Positions 37,880-46,985 of a stretch of DNA of 64,000 bases are shown one piece after another. The notes beneath the pieces were generated by a model. It saw only the letters and a list, made by a program, of their open reading frames with translations, was not told the origin of the DNA and searched no databases. How positions within the stretch are numbered: the first letter of the stretch is position 1; every line of letters starts with the position of its first letter. The position numbers and the translations under genes are program-made. The stretch is from Arthrobacter sp. AFG20 (GTDB taxonomy: Bacteria; Actinomycetota; Actinomycetes; Actinomycetales; Micrococcaceae), in NCBI RefSeq assembly GCF_002892795.1, contig NZ_PJMC01000002.1:1-64000 (forward strand), given 5' to 3'.

Positions 37880-39361
37880 TCAGCCGGCGTAGGGGTCGGG
37901 GATGCCGATGTACTGGGTGTAGAGGTATTCCTCGATGCCTTCGAGGCCGCCTTCACGGCCCAGGCCGGACTGCTTGACGCCGCCAAACGGTGCTGCGGCA
38001 TTGGAAATGACGCCGGCGTTCAGGCCCAGCATGCCGGTCTCGAGCCGCTCCCCCATTCGGATGCCGCGGTTCAGGTCCTTCGTGAAGACGTACGCCACCA
38101 GCCCGTATTCGGTGTTGTTGGCCAGGCGCACGGCCTCGTCCTCGGAGGAGAACGTGATGATCGGGGCGACCGGGCCGAAGATCTCCTCGGACAGGATCCG
38201 GGTTCCCTCGGTCACGCCCTTGAGGATGGTGGGCTGGTAGAAGTAGCCCGGCCCTTCGACCGGGGCGCCGCCCACCACGGCGGTGGCGCCGGCGGAGACG
38301 GCGTCGGTGACCAGTTCGTGGACCTTGTCCCGGCTCTTCGCGTCGATCAGCGGACCGACCTTGGATTCGGGCTCGGTGCCGCGGGCGGTGGTCATGTCCT
38401 TCATCTTCGCGGCGAACTTCTCCGCGAACTCGTCGGCAACGGACTCGTGCACGATGAAACGGTTCGCGGCGGTACAGGCCTCGCCCATGTTCCGCAGCTT
38501 GGCCAGCATGGCGCCGGCGACGGCGGCATCGACGTCGGCGTCCTCGAACACCACGAACGGGGCGTTGCCGCCCAGCTCCATCGAAGTCCGCAGGACCGTC
38601 TCGGAGGCGTCGGACAGCAGGCGCCGGCCCACCTCGGTGGATCCGGTGAAGGAGAGCTTCCGGAGGCGGGAGTCCTTGATCAGCGGGCCGGTGGTGGCGC
38701 CGGCCGTGGACGTGGGGATGACGTTCAGGACGCCGGCGGGCAGTCCGGCTTCCTGCATTACGGCAGCGAAGAGTTGTGAAGTCAGCGGGGTCAGGTTGGC
38801 GGACTTCAGCACCATCGTGCAGCCGGCCGCGACGGCGGGGGCGATCTTGCGGGTGGCCATGGCCAGCGGGAAGTTCCACGGCGTGATCAGCAGGCACGGG
38901 CCCACGGGCTTCTTGGTCACCAACAGACGGGATTTGCCGTCCGGGGAGACAGAGTAGCGGCCGAAGGCTCGGACGGCTTCCTCGGAGAACCAGCGCAGGA
39001 ACTCGGCTCCGTAGGTGACCTCGCCGCGCGCCTCGGCCAGCGGCTTGCCCATCTCCAGGGTCATCAGCAGCGCGAAGTCCTCGGCCCGCTCGGTGACCAA
39101 CTCAAACGCGCGACGCAGGATCTCGCCGCGCTCCCGCGCCGGCACCTTCGCCCACGACTCCTGGGCAGCGGCAGCCGCGTCAAGAGCCGCCATGCCGTCC
39201 TCCACCCCAGCATCGGCGATGCTCAGCAGGATCTTGCCACTGGCAGGGTCCTCAACCTCGAAGGTCTCGCCCGAGGCCGCCGGACGCCATTCGCCGTTGA
39301 TCAGCAGGCCGGTCGGGACAGCCGACAATATTTCATTTTCACGCTCTAAGGCCGTAGACAT
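37880..39361 (-). CDS. gabD: NAD(P)-dependent aldehyde dehydrogenase, succinate-semialdehyde dehydrogenase type
   Basis: A 493-residue aldehyde dehydrogenase. Catalytic Cys is in GEACTAANRF and general-base Glu in MELGGNAP. Other marks are ITPWNFPLAMATRKIAPA, KLSFTGSTEVGRRL, EEIFGPVAPI and the C-terminal AAPFGGVKQSGLGREGG. The EACTAANR form of the active site is typical of GabD. AGGAG before ATG 39361 sets the start; the frame is open further upstream without family similarity. It may oxidise succinate semialdehyde from GABA-like compounds, but other acid semialdehydes are possible. It is convergent with the zinc dehydrogenase operon. Confidence 0.9.
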   Translation of the reverse strand: MSTALERENEILSAVPTGLLINGEWRPAASGETFEVEDPASGKILLSIADAGVEDGMAALDAAAAAQESWAKVPARERGEILRRAFELVTERAEDFALLMTLEMGKPLAEARGEVTYGAEFLRWFSEEAVRAFGRYSVSPDGKSRLLVTKKPVGPCLLITPWNFPLAMATRKIAPAVAAGCTMVLKSANLTPLTSQLFAAVMQEAGLPAGVLNVIPTSTAGATTGPLIKDSRLRKLSFTGSTEVGRRLLSDASETVLRTSMELGGNAPFVVFEDADVDAAVAGAMLAKLRNMGEACTAANRFIVHESVADEFAEKFAAKMKDMTTARGTEPESKVGPLIDAKSRDKVHELVTDAVSAGATAVVGGAPVEGPGYFYQPTILKGVTEGTRILSEEIFGPVAPIITFSSEDEAVRLANNTEYGLVAYVFTKDLNRGIRMGERLETGMLGLNAGVISNAAAPFGGVKQSGLGREGGLEGIEEYLYTQYIGIPDPYAG

Positions 39362-39646
39362 GTTTCTCCTAGATTCCTTGGTGGCGCCGGGTTGGCGCAG
39401 TATTTCGTAGTGAGACCCAGCGCTGGGATGGGGGCAGGCCGCACCCGGGAGTTCCTGCTGGATCCGGTGGCGATCCTGCCCGGCGGGAGGGCCATTAGCC
39501 GCTGCTTCAGTAGCATCCAAGCGTCACCTGTTTGCCGAGCACTCCACGCGGGTCGCCAGCACTATCCCCAGCTTTGGTCCACCCGGAAAGCCGCCCCAGT
39601 CAGCGACGACGAGATCCGCTCCCGGCGAGAACCAGTGCAACCCGCA

Positions 39647-39687
39647 GCGTTCCCACCCGTCAGGCACAAGGCTTGTGGTGGGAACGC
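39647..39687. terminator. Hairpin downstream of XRE-cupin gene
   Basis: An 11-bp perfect inverted repeat, GCGTTCCCACC (39647-39657) with GGTGGGAACGC (39677-39687), 15 bases after the stop of the XRE-cupin gene (minus strand). Inside it is a short ACAAG-G-CTTGT palindrome. The surrounding gap 39362-39702, which also holds the aldehyde dehydrogenase promoter, contains nothing else recognised. Confidence 0.5.
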
Positions 39688-39702
39688 GAAAGGCGCGGGA
39701 GT

Positions 39703-40302
39703 CTAGTGCCGGTGAGCGGCCTGGGTTGCCGAGATCCAGAGCCAGCGTGCCGGCACCGACCCCGGGTTCCGGTAAGAGTGCGGCGTTCCGGGGTCGATCA
39801 GGACAGATTCGCCTGCCTGCAGGTTGTAGACGGTTTCCCCTGATTGGAGCTCGAGTTGCCCGTCCAGCATTACGAGGCATTCTTCCTCGTCCGGGTGCGC
39901 GTACGGTGCCACCCGTGAACCCTCGCCGGGCTCCAGCACCGCTTCGATGACCTGGATCGTTTTTGCGTTCGCAGGGGTGACGAGCCGGTCCCGGTAAACG
40001 CCGGATGGGTGCTTCACGAGGGCCCGGGGAGCGGGACTGGCCGCCAAATTTGTTTCATCAGCTTCGGCGAGCAGCAGCGACATGGGAACATTTAGTGCCC
40101 CTGCTATCCGCAACAATGACGAGAAGGATGGGTTGGCCTTTTGCCGTTCGACCTGGGAAATAAACCCTTCGGAAAGCCCTGTCTGACGCGCCAGCTCGAG
40201 AAGGGTCACGTCCTTGGACCTGCGGATTCTGCGGATACTGGGGCCAGGGGATGTGGCAGCGGGGGTGCCTCCGGAGTTGACCGTAGGCTCCGCGTCTTCC
40301 AT
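39703..40302 (-). CDS. XRE-family regulator with C-terminal cupin domain
   Basis: A 199-residue regulator. The N-terminal helix-turn-helix reads LLELARQTGLSEGFISQVER (about residues 35-54), followed by NPSFSSLLRIAGALNVPM. The C-terminal cupin holds APYAHPDEEECLVMLDGQLE and ESVLIDPGTPHSYRNPG. Such proteins often regulate catabolism of amines or amino acids (PuuR-like). It lies between the gabD-type gene and the ABC permease gene on the same strand and could regulate either. A tandem 21-bp repeat stands in its upstream region. Confidence 0.9.
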   Translation of the reverse strand: MEDAEPTVNSGGTPAATSPGPSIRRIRRSKDVTLLELARQTGLSEGFISQVERQKANPSFSSLLRIAGALNVPMSLLLAEADETNLAASPAPRALVKHPSGVYRDRLVTPANAKTIQVIEAVLEPGEGSRVAPYAHPDEEECLVMLDGQLELQSGETVYNLQAGESVLIDPGTPHSYRNPGSVPARWLWISATQAAHRH

Positions 40303-40361
40303 GCCGATTGCTCCTTCGCCGATTGTGCCTGCCGATGACGGCTGGTCAGTACATGACCATA

Positions 40362-40403
40362 TCAGTGGGATTGTGGTGGAACTCAGTGGGATTGTGGTGG
40401 AAC
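40362..40403. repeat. Tandem 21-bp duplication
   Basis: The unit TCAGTGGGATTGTGGTGGAA plus C occurs twice without a gap at 40362-40382 and 40383-40403, 60 bases upstream of the XRE-cupin start and just beyond the end of the permease gene. It may be a doubled operator or a recent slippage event. Confidence 0.7.
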
Positions 40404-40414
40404 AGAGAGTGCCC

Positions 40415-41419
40415 TCATGCCACTCTCTTGAGCCTTTCAGCGGCTACGGCGGCGATCAGGACCATGCCAATGACAAGTTCCTGGATGTAGCTGGAGACGT
40501 GGAGCAGGTTCATGCCGTTACTCAGCACACCCAGGAAGAGGACACCGAGTACGACGCGCCACAGGACGCCTTCACCGCCGAAGAGTGAGGTGCCGCCGAG
40601 CACGGCAGCGGCGATGGACAGCATCACGAAGCTTGCACCCAGCGATGCTTCTCCCGAGCCCACGCGTGCGGTGAGGAGGATTCCAGCCAGGGAAGCGAGG
40701 ACGGAGCACAGGACGAACGCCAGTATGACCGTTTTCTTCACGTTGATTCCCGCCACCAGCGCCGCAGCCCGGTTGCCTCCGACGGCGTACATGTTGCGTC
40801 CCGGCACGGTGCGGGACATAAAGATCCCCATTCCGATGGCGATAACGACACCGAGGAGCACCGGAACCGGAATCCCCAGAACGGAAGAGGTGGCCAGCAC
40901 GTCGGAAAAGATCATCGGGAGCCCGATGATGGGGGCGCCCTTGGAAATGATCAGGGCCAGGCCTGTCAGCACCGAGGTGGAACCGAGCGTGGCCATGAAG
41001 GACGGAACCTTCCAGAATGCCACGATGCAGCCGTTCACCAGTCCAATCACCACGCCGAGCAGGAGCCCGGCTCCCAGTCCCAGCAGGACGCTTTCCGGTC
41101 CGCCGGAGCTGGCCGCGGTCACGGAGGCAACCACCACGCTTGTCAGTGCGACGGTTGCACCGACGGACAGATCCAGCTGCGCATTGATCAGGACGATCAT
41201 CTGCCCCATGGCGATGAGGAGAAGGAAAACGGACTGGCGGGCAACGTTGAGCAGGTTTGACCCGTCCACAAAGCGGGGTTCCACGATGGCAAAGACAACG
41301 CACATCAGGATCAGCAGGGCGGGCAGGAGGCCGGTGGTCAGGATGAACTGCATGCTGCGCCGGGCGGTGGCCGGGGCTGCTGTGCGTTCTGGACTAAGTG
41401 TTGCAGTCAAAGGTTTCAC
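40415..41419 (-). CDS. ABC transporter permease, RbsC type
   Basis: A 334-residue integral membrane permease of the ribose/galactose (RbsC) class. It has about eight to ten hydrophobic segments and typical stretches NVARQSVFLLLIAMGQMIVL, LGSTSVLTGLALII and AAVLGGTSLFGGEG. It is the last gene of the minus-strand operon starting at 46911, 26 bases after the ATPase gene. Only one permease gene is present, so it should form a homodimer. It works with the ATPase at 41446-42942 and the TorT-like binding protein at 44594-45742. Confidence 0.92.
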   Translation of the reverse strand: MKPLTATLSPERTAAPATARRSMQFILTTGLLPALLILMCVVFAIVEPRFVDGSNLLNVARQSVFLLLIAMGQMIVLINAQLDLSVGATVALTSVVVASVTAASSGGPESVLLGLGAGLLLGVVIGLVNGCIVAFWKVPSFMATLGSTSVLTGLALIISKGAPIIGLPMIFSDVLATSSVLGIPVPVLLGVVIAIGMGIFMSRTVPGRNMYAVGGNRAAALVAGINVKKTVILAFVLCSVLASLAGILLTARVGSGEASLGASFVMLSIAAAVLGGTSLFGGEGVLWRVVLGVLFLGVLSNGMNLLHVSSYIQELVIGMVLIAAVAAERLKRVA

Positions 41420-41445
41420 TCCTTAGGAGGTGGGAAGAGAGGGGC

Positions 41446-42942
41446 TCACGCCGGGGCTGCGGCGAAGAATGACCTGGCGATGTTTTCTTCGGAGATGTCG
41501 GCGCCGGCCAGGTGGGCGGCGATGCGACCTTCGCGCATGACGTAGACCCTGTCGCTGACGCCGATGATCTCGGTCAGGTCGGAGGAGATCACCACCACGC
41601 CGTGGCCGGCATCGGCATAGTTGTCGATCAGACGGTAAACATCGGCCTTCGCTCCGACATCGATTCCCACCGTCGGTTCATCGAACAGGTGGACTTTCGC
41701 CGTGCGCAGCCGGCCCCTGGCCAGAACGGCTTTTTGCTGGTTGCCACCCGAGAATTTCCCGGAGGTCCGCTCAAGCTGCATGGGTCGCAGGTCCAACTCC
41801 TCGGCGATGCTGTACGCCAGTTCATACTCTTTCTGCGTCCTCAGGAAACCCTTCCTGGTGATCTGCGCGGGCCGGTGGGAACCCATGGTCATGGATTCAA
41901 AGAGCGGGCGGCCCAAAACAAGGCCCTCAGTTCGGCGGTCCGAAGGATAGTAAACGAGCCCGCGCTCCAGCATTCCTGCCGGTGACGGCCTGGCGATCTG
42001 CTCGCCGTCGAGCTTAATACCGCCGTCCTGAACCGGGTGCAGCCCGAAACAGGCCCGGGCCAGGTCTGATTTCCCGCACCCGAGCAGGCCGGCGACGCCG
42101 ACGACCTCGCCGGCGCGCACGGTCATTGAAACATCGCGCAGGGTTGCGCTTCCGAGCCCGGAAACCACGAGGAGTTCCCGGCCAGGTTCCCGTCTCGAGT
42201 GCTGGTAGAGCGAGCTCGCCGGGCGCCCGATCATCCTCTCGACGATGATGGCTTCGTCCATCGGTGCATTGAGAGTCTCGATGAACTTCCCGTCTCGGAG
42301 GACCGAGACGCGGTCGGCGATGGCCTCCACTTCATGCATGCGGTGCGTGACATAGAGAATGGCGACACCTCGCCGGGCCAGCCCGGTCACGATGCTCAGC
42401 AGCTGCCGGCTCTCGTTCTCGCCCAGCGAAGCCGTGGGTTCGTCCAGGATCAGGAGCCGCGCTTCACCCATCAGGGCACGGGCGATCTCGATCAGCTGCT
42501 GGGAGGAACGGGGCAGGTCACCGGCACGGGCTTCCAGCGGCAGGTCTGCCCCCAACCCGGACAGGGCGTCGGCGGCGCGCTTGAGCATCTTTTTCCGGTC
42601 AACGAGGCCGGATTTAAGGGGCAGTGAACCCAGGGAGATGTTCTCGGCCACCGAAAGCTGCGGGACGATGTTCAGTTCCTGGAACACGGTCCGGATCCCG
42701 CCCTTCTCGGCGTCCTGGGGGCCGTCGAAAACTGTCTCGGCACCGTCCAGGGCTATTGATCCTGTCGTAGCTTTGTGAACTCCGCAGAGAATCTTGATCA
42801 GCGTTGACTTGCCCGCGCCGTTCTCGCCCATGAGCGCATGGATTTCGCCACGCTTGATCTCGAAGGAGACATCGCTGAGTGCCGTGACACCGGCAAATTT
42901 CTTGCTCACATTACGGATGGCCACTAACGGGTTGGCGGTCAT
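41446..42942 (-). CDS. ABC transporter ATP-binding protein, RbsA type (two domains)
   Basis: A 498-residue protein with two fused ABC domains. The first has Walker A GENGAGKSTLIKIL, signature region and Walker B ARLLILDEPTASLG. The second has the altered Walker A GLLGCGKSDLAR, with KFSGGNQQKAVLARG and VHLFDEPTVGIDVGA. This fits RbsA/MglA proteins that power sugar-type importers. The start overlaps the stop of the amidohydrolase gene by four bases. The transported compound is unknown. Confidence 0.93.
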   Translation of the reverse strand: MTANPLVAIRNVSKKFAGVTALSDVSFEIKRGEIHALMGENGAGKSTLIKILCGVHKATTGSIALDGAETVFDGPQDAEKGGIRTVFQELNIVPQLSVAENISLGSLPLKSGLVDRKKMLKRAADALSGLGADLPLEARAGDLPRSSQQLIEIARALMGEARLLILDEPTASLGENESRQLLSIVTGLARRGVAILYVTHRMHEVEAIADRVSVLRDGKFIETLNAPMDEAIIVERMIGRPASSLYQHSRREPGRELLVVSGLGSATLRDVSMTVRAGEVVGVAGLLGCGKSDLARACFGLHPVQDGGIKLDGEQIARPSPAGMLERGLVYYPSDRRTEGLVLGRPLFESMTMGSHRPAQITRKGFLRTQKEYELAYSIAEELDLRPMQLERTSGKFSGGNQQKAVLARGRLRTAKVHLFDEPTVGIDVGAKADVYRLIDNYADAGHGVVVISSDLTEIIGVSDRVYVMREGRIAAHLAGADISEENIARSFFAAAPA

Positions 42943-44597
42943 GCCTTGTCACCTCCTGAATAGGCCAGGACTCCGTTGACATATGTGCGTTCCACCCGGA
43001 TGTCCTTCAACTCCGCTTCGGGAACGCTATGCGGGTCCCTGTCCAGAACCACCATGTCCGCGGCTTTCCCGGGCTCCAGGGAACCGGCCACATGGTCGAG
43101 CCCAATGGCTTTCGCCGCTTCAATGGTGTGCAGCCTGAGAGCTTGCGCCACCGAGATCGATTCTTCCGGTTCGATGTGGTTCCCCCAGTAGCTTCTTCGG
43201 GACACCGCCGACCAGATGGTGTGTAACGGATTCGTCGCTCCCGGTTCTCCGCCGAGAGTGATGTCCGAGCTGATGACGGGCGATACGCCTTCGTGCAGCA
43301 CGGTCCGCAGCGGAAGCCTGCCCGTGCTGCCCGTCGCGGGGAAAAGCATGGGCAGGTAGTCACCGATGAAGTTGTGCAGGAAGCCGGGTTGCATCACGGG
43401 GATCACGTTGGCCGCGCGCCATGATGCGATCTCCTCCACCGAGTCCAGCACATTGCCCAGGTGCTCGATGCGCACTGGCGGGTGGTCGTGGGCCTCGCCC
43501 ACGGCGAGAATGGCCTCGATCGCTTCGCGCTGCGCCCTGGTGCCGTTGGTATGGATGGCGATCTGCACGTCTTTGTGGCGGGCAGTTCTGATGGCTTCCA
43601 TCAGGGCGCCGCGGGAGAGATTGAGTTTGCCCCTGTATCCGGCGCGGGGGCTGTGGTCCCGGGAGTAGTCGTCGAGGCTGGCCGCATTGCGTGCGGAGTA
43701 TCCCCCGTCCGCAAACACCTTGACTCCCCGGGCCCAGACCCGCTCGGGCCCGCTGCGTGAGGAAAAGCCGGCCACCCAGTCGCACGCCGCCGCGACCGGG
43801 AGCAGCGACGGTGCCATGGCGTACAGCGCGATCCGTCCGTTGAGACTGCCGTCCGCGACCGCGGCGTCCAGCGCCTCCACGTTGCGTGCTGATTCGGCCA
43901 TTTCACCGAGAGACGTAACGCCATGCGCGAGGAAGTCGCTGTGGAAGGTATCCGCATAGAAGCGCGTCAGTTCCTCCACGCTGCTTTCCGGAATCGGCAG
44001 CAGGCCGTCAATCTCCGCAACGACGCCGGTCGGCTGGCCGGCGTCGTCAAGGTGGACCACAGGGCTGCCCCACAGGCCTTCACCTCCGGTGATGAAGCGC
44101 TCCACCCCGGCCAAGGCCAGCGCGGGGGTGTTGAGCACGGACACGTGGCCGCCGCAGTGCAGGACAATGGGAGTCGTCCTGCTGACCGAATCCAGCTCCA
44201 ACCGGGTCGGCAGCCTGCGTTCGGCGATTTTTTGGTCGAAGAACAAGTTGCCGTAACCGATGAGCCAGTCACCCACAGTCCGGCCCGCGTTCAGCCCCGT
44301 CCGCAGGGCATCGAGAACGTCCGCGATGGTTTTGCACGACGGCACGCGGCAGTCGACGCCCCGGTGGGTTCCGGCCGCGTACTGGGCGAAGTGCACGTGA
44401 GGGTCAATGAATCCGGGAAGGATCGTCCGCCCGCCCAGGTCGTGGATGGTGATTCCGTTCCGCTGCAGTTCTTCGGCGTAGGCGTCGTCACCGACGCCGG
44501 CGATCTTGCCGTTTTCAACGTAGACGACGCGCGCATTGGGTGCCGCGGTCATGGTGACGACGTTGCCGGCTAGCGCAAAGGCAGTGGCACCCATCAC
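42939..44597 (-). CDS. Amidohydrolase-superfamily protein (YtcJ-like)
   Basis: A 552-residue metal-dependent hydrolase of the amidohydrolase_3 group. The metal motif is FIDPHVHFAQY near residue 65, followed by IVLHCGGHVSVLNTPAL, QIAIHTNGTRAQREAI, VRIEHLGNV and VISSDITLG. The C-terminal beta sandwich closes with GSLEPGKAADMVVLDRDPHS. Family members hydrolyse N-acyl or cyclic amides. It overlaps both neighbours by four bases and sits between the importer ATPase and binding protein, so it probably acts on the imported compound. Confidence 0.88.
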   Translation of the reverse strand: MMGATAFALAGNVVTMTAAPNARVVYVENGKIAGVGDDAYAEELQRNGITIHDLGGRTILPGFIDPHVHFAQYAAGTHRGVDCRVPSCKTIADVLDALRTGLNAGRTVGDWLIGYGNLFFDQKIAERRLPTRLELDSVSRTTPIVLHCGGHVSVLNTPALALAGVERFITGGEGLWGSPVVHLDDAGQPTGVVAEIDGLLPIPESSVEELTRFYADTFHSDFLAHGVTSLGEMAESARNVEALDAAVADGSLNGRIALYAMAPSLLPVAAACDWVAGFSSRSGPERVWARGVKVFADGGYSARNAASLDDYSRDHSPRAGYRGKLNLSRGALMEAIRTARHKDVQIAIHTNGTRAQREAIEAILAVGEAHDHPPVRIEHLGNVLDSVEEIASWRAANVIPVMQPGFLHNFIGDYLPMLFPATGSTGRLPLRTVLHEGVSPVISSDITLGGEPGATNPLHTIWSAVSRRSYWGNHIEPEESISVAQALRLHTIEAAKAIGLDHVAGSLEPGKAADMVVLDRDPHSVPEAELKDIRVERTYVNGVLAYSGGDKA

Positions 44598-45742
44598 TTG
44601 CCCGCTTCAACATTGAAAGCCGGTGACCATCCCTGCGGCGCGAAGCTTCCGGTGGCGTCGAATTTCGACGTGTTGTCATAACCGTCCTCCTTGGGTCCGC
44701 AGATCAGGAGGGGCTCCGGGGCGTAGCGCTGGATGTCCTTGTCCAGCGGCTTCTGCTCCAGTGTCCGCACCGCAAGGTCCACGGAGATCTTGCCGATCTG
44801 GCTGGACTGTTCGGACGGAGCACATTTTGCCTGCCCGCGCTTGATGAGTTCAACTGCCTGCGGGGTCACGTACGTACCGTATAGTCCGATGTCCTCGGCC
44901 TTACCCTGCTCGGCCAGGAGGGTTGCTGCGACTTCCATGGTGATCGCAGTGCCGACAATTGCATCGATGCCAGGGTTGGCGGACAGGGTGTCCTCCACGA
45001 GCTTCAGCTGGACCTCTTTGCCGGTGTCTCCGTACTTGACATCCACAATTTCGACTGCTGAGCCTGCGACAGCTGCCTCGAAGCCCTTCCGGGACCGCTC
45101 TGTCCATCCTGCCCCGGCCGGTCCCGGCAGGAGCGCCACTTTCAGCGGCTTCTTCAGTGATGCCAGATGGGTGCCGATCATTTTGCCCATGTCCACGTAG
45201 TCCTGCAGCACCCGGGCGTCCACCTCGGCGGAGGAGACTCCGTTCCCGACGTCGACCACCGCCACACCCTTCTTCTTCGCCTTGGCGATGGCAGGGTTCA
45301 GCGACTCATTGCTGACCGCGCTCAACAGCACGGCGTTTGCGCCGGAGCTGACACAGTCCTCCACCTGCGTAACCTGCTGGGCGACGTTCTCGTAGCCCCC
45401 CGCATCCGTGGTGGTGAGGGAGACGCCCAACTGCCGCGCCTGCGTGGCCTGACCATAGTTCATCCCCACCCAGGTCGGGTCCTTCAGATGGGGCAGCACG
45501 GAGCAGATACGCCAAGGCTTGGCGACCTGACTCCGGTTCAGGGACGTATAGGTCCCGGCGGTGTTCGGCCCGGTGCAGCCACGCGGGTCCACTTTGGGGG
45601 ACTTGCAGTTCGTCAGCAGCGCGGGTGCGGACCAGGATTCGCCGCTGACCGGCTCGGCCTCAGCGCTTGCCGTAGCACATCCGGAGAGCAGGAGGAGTCC
45701 GACGGCGGCCAAGGCAACAACTTTCAGTTTCTGGTTTTTCAT
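44594..45742 (-). CDS. TorT-like periplasmic-binding lipoprotein
   Basis: A 382-residue substrate-binding protein with a lipoprotein signal: a basic start, hydrophobic core and lipobox LLSGC (Cys about residue 22). The body follows TorT of the E. coli TMAO system: KPWRICSVLPHLKDPTWVGMN, NYGQATQARQLGVSL, DAGGYENVAQQVTQVEDC, KVALLPGPAGAGWTERSRKG and IDAIVGTAITMEVAATLLAEQ. The ATG at 45742 overlaps the monooxygenase stop by four bases. TorT normally feeds a sensor kinase, but here it is paired with an ABC importer. An N-oxide or amine ligand is possible but not shown. Confidence 0.88.
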   Translation of the reverse strand: MKNQKLKVVALAAVGLLLLSGCATASAEAEPVSGESWSAPALLTNCKSPKVDPRGCTGPNTAGTYTSLNRSQVAKPWRICSVLPHLKDPTWVGMNYGQATQARQLGVSLTTTDAGGYENVAQQVTQVEDCVSSGANAVLLSAVSNESLNPAIAKAKKKGVAVVDVGNGVSSAEVDARVLQDYVDMGKMIGTHLASLKKPLKVALLPGPAGAGWTERSRKGFEAAVAGSAVEIVDVKYGDTGKEVQLKLVEDTLSANPGIDAIVGTAITMEVAATLLAEQGKAEDIGLYGTYVTPQAVELIKRGQAKCAPSEQSSQIGKISVDLAVRTLEQKPLDKDIQRYAPEPLLICGPKEDGYDNTSKFDATGSFAPQGWSPAFNVEAGK

Positions 45743-46911
45743 GCGAGCACGTCCTCCCGGAGGACGCCGGCCGCGGTGTCGATGCGCTGAATCTGCCCGG
45801 CGGGAAAACGTTCGGCGGCGAAGTTGATGGACCCCTGCACCCGGCGGGACGCTGTGAGCTTCCTGACCAGGGCGGACCGTGCGTCCAGGAAACCCTTGGG
45901 CCACATGGTGCCGACCTTGCCATAGACGCGGGAGTAGCGCTGGACTCCTTCGCTCATCTCGCGCTGGCCTTCCTGCCACGACTTAAGGGCGAAATCGATG
46001 CTGCTGCTGTTTGTGACAGAAATGGCTAGGGCCACGGCATTGGTCATCGCGACACAGGCCGCCTGACCCAGGTTCGGCGACATCGCATGGGCGGCGTCCC
46101 CCACCAGTGCCGTCCGGCCGCTGTACCACTGGCTGACGTGCACATCGTGGAACGGCGCCCAGCGTCCTTCGGTGTCGAAGGGGATCCGCTCCAGCTGGGA
46201 GCGGAACTCCGGGAAGCTTTCGATCCACGTGGCAGCGTTGAACGGATTCTGTTCGCGGCCCTCGACGTCGTTTGCAGGGCAGCAGAGGAAGACATACGTT
46301 TCGTCCGGTGAGCACGGGATGATGCCGATGCGGCGTCCACCGTTCCACTGCTCAATGGTCTGGTGGACCGGATCGTCGCCCGTCCGGGGGATAAGGTGCC
46401 GCCCGCCGCCGTCGCGCAGATCCACAAGTTTCTGGCGCAGGCCGAGCGAATCCCGGACCTTGGAGAACACGCCGTCGGCCCCAATGGCAAGGTCAGCCGG
46501 GTACTCCTGGCCGCCGGCAGTAGTGAGCGTACCGTTCGGGGTGGCCCCGACGACCGGTGAGTCGGTGACGATCTCCACACCCTGGCGGCGGGCCGCGTTG
46601 AGAAGACTCTGGTAGAGGTGCCGCCGGCCGACAGTGTAAAGCCGGTGGTTCCGTAACCACTCGTCCTGGAGAGTGCTGCCGTCGTGGTCCCGCAGGAACG
46701 GAACCTCTACTTTCTCGGCCCGGGAGACAACTTCCTCGTATGCCCCAACGGCTTCCAGTGCCCGTAGGCCGTTTTCCCACAGGTAGATCCCGGCCCCAAT
46801 CTCCCGGAGGATGGACCCTTTTTCGTGTACCCGCACCGAACATCCGGCCTTGCCGAAGGCTGCCGCGGCGGTCAGCCCCGCCAGGCCGGCACCTGCGATT
46901 TCGATATGCAT
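45739..46911 (-). CDS. FAD-dependent monooxygenase (aromatic hydroxylase type)
   Basis: A 390-residue class A flavoprotein monooxygenase. FAD binding is through IEIAGAGLAGLTAAAAFGKAG. The DG motif is seen as AIGADGVFSKVRD and the GD motif as ALVGDAAHAMSPNLGQ. It resembles salicylate- and hydroxynicotinate-type hydroxylases. It is the first gene of the five-gene operon; AAAGGAG precedes ATG 46911. Substrate unknown; an N-heterocyclic compound fits the hydrolase downstream but is inference. The leader contains a hairpin and a palindrome. Confidence 0.87.
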   Translation of the reverse strand: MHIEIAGAGLAGLTAAAAFGKAGCSVRVHEKGSILREIGAGIYLWENGLRALEAVGAYEEVVSRAEKVEVPFLRDHDGSTLQDEWLRNHRLYTVGRRHLYQSLLNAARRQGVEIVTDSPVVGATPNGTLTTAGGQEYPADLAIGADGVFSKVRDSLGLRQKLVDLRDGGGRHLIPRTGDDPVHQTIEQWNGGRRIGIIPCSPDETYVFLCCPANDVEGREQNPFNAATWIESFPEFRSQLERIPFDTEGRWAPFHDVHVSQWYSGRTALVGDAAHAMSPNLGQAACVAMTNAVALAISVTNSSSIDFALKSWQEGQREMSEGVQRYSRVYGKVGTMWPKGFLDARSALVRKLTASRRVQGSINFAAERFPAGQIQRIDTAAGVLREDVLA

Positions 46912-46932
46912 GAAGATGGCTCCTTTGCCGTC

Positions 46933-46985
46933 AAGGGGATCTGCATTTCAGATCCCCTTTGAGATGCTAATCACAAAAACTGTGA
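46933..46985. promoter_or_regulatory. Operator palindromes before monooxygenase operon
   Basis: AAGGGGATCTG (46933-46943) pairs with CAGATCCCCTT (46949-46959) around a 5-base loop. A second palindrome, TCACA-N5-TGTGA, follows at 46971-46985. Both lie within 75 bases of the operon start. The first, if transcribed, sits just before the ribosome-binding site. No regulator gene is adjacent. Confidence 0.55.

Noticed and set aside
46971-46985. CRP/FNR binding site
   Set aside because: The arms are in the opposite order (TCACA-N5-TGTGA) to the CRP consensus TGTGA-N6-TCACA, so it is listed only as a palindrome.
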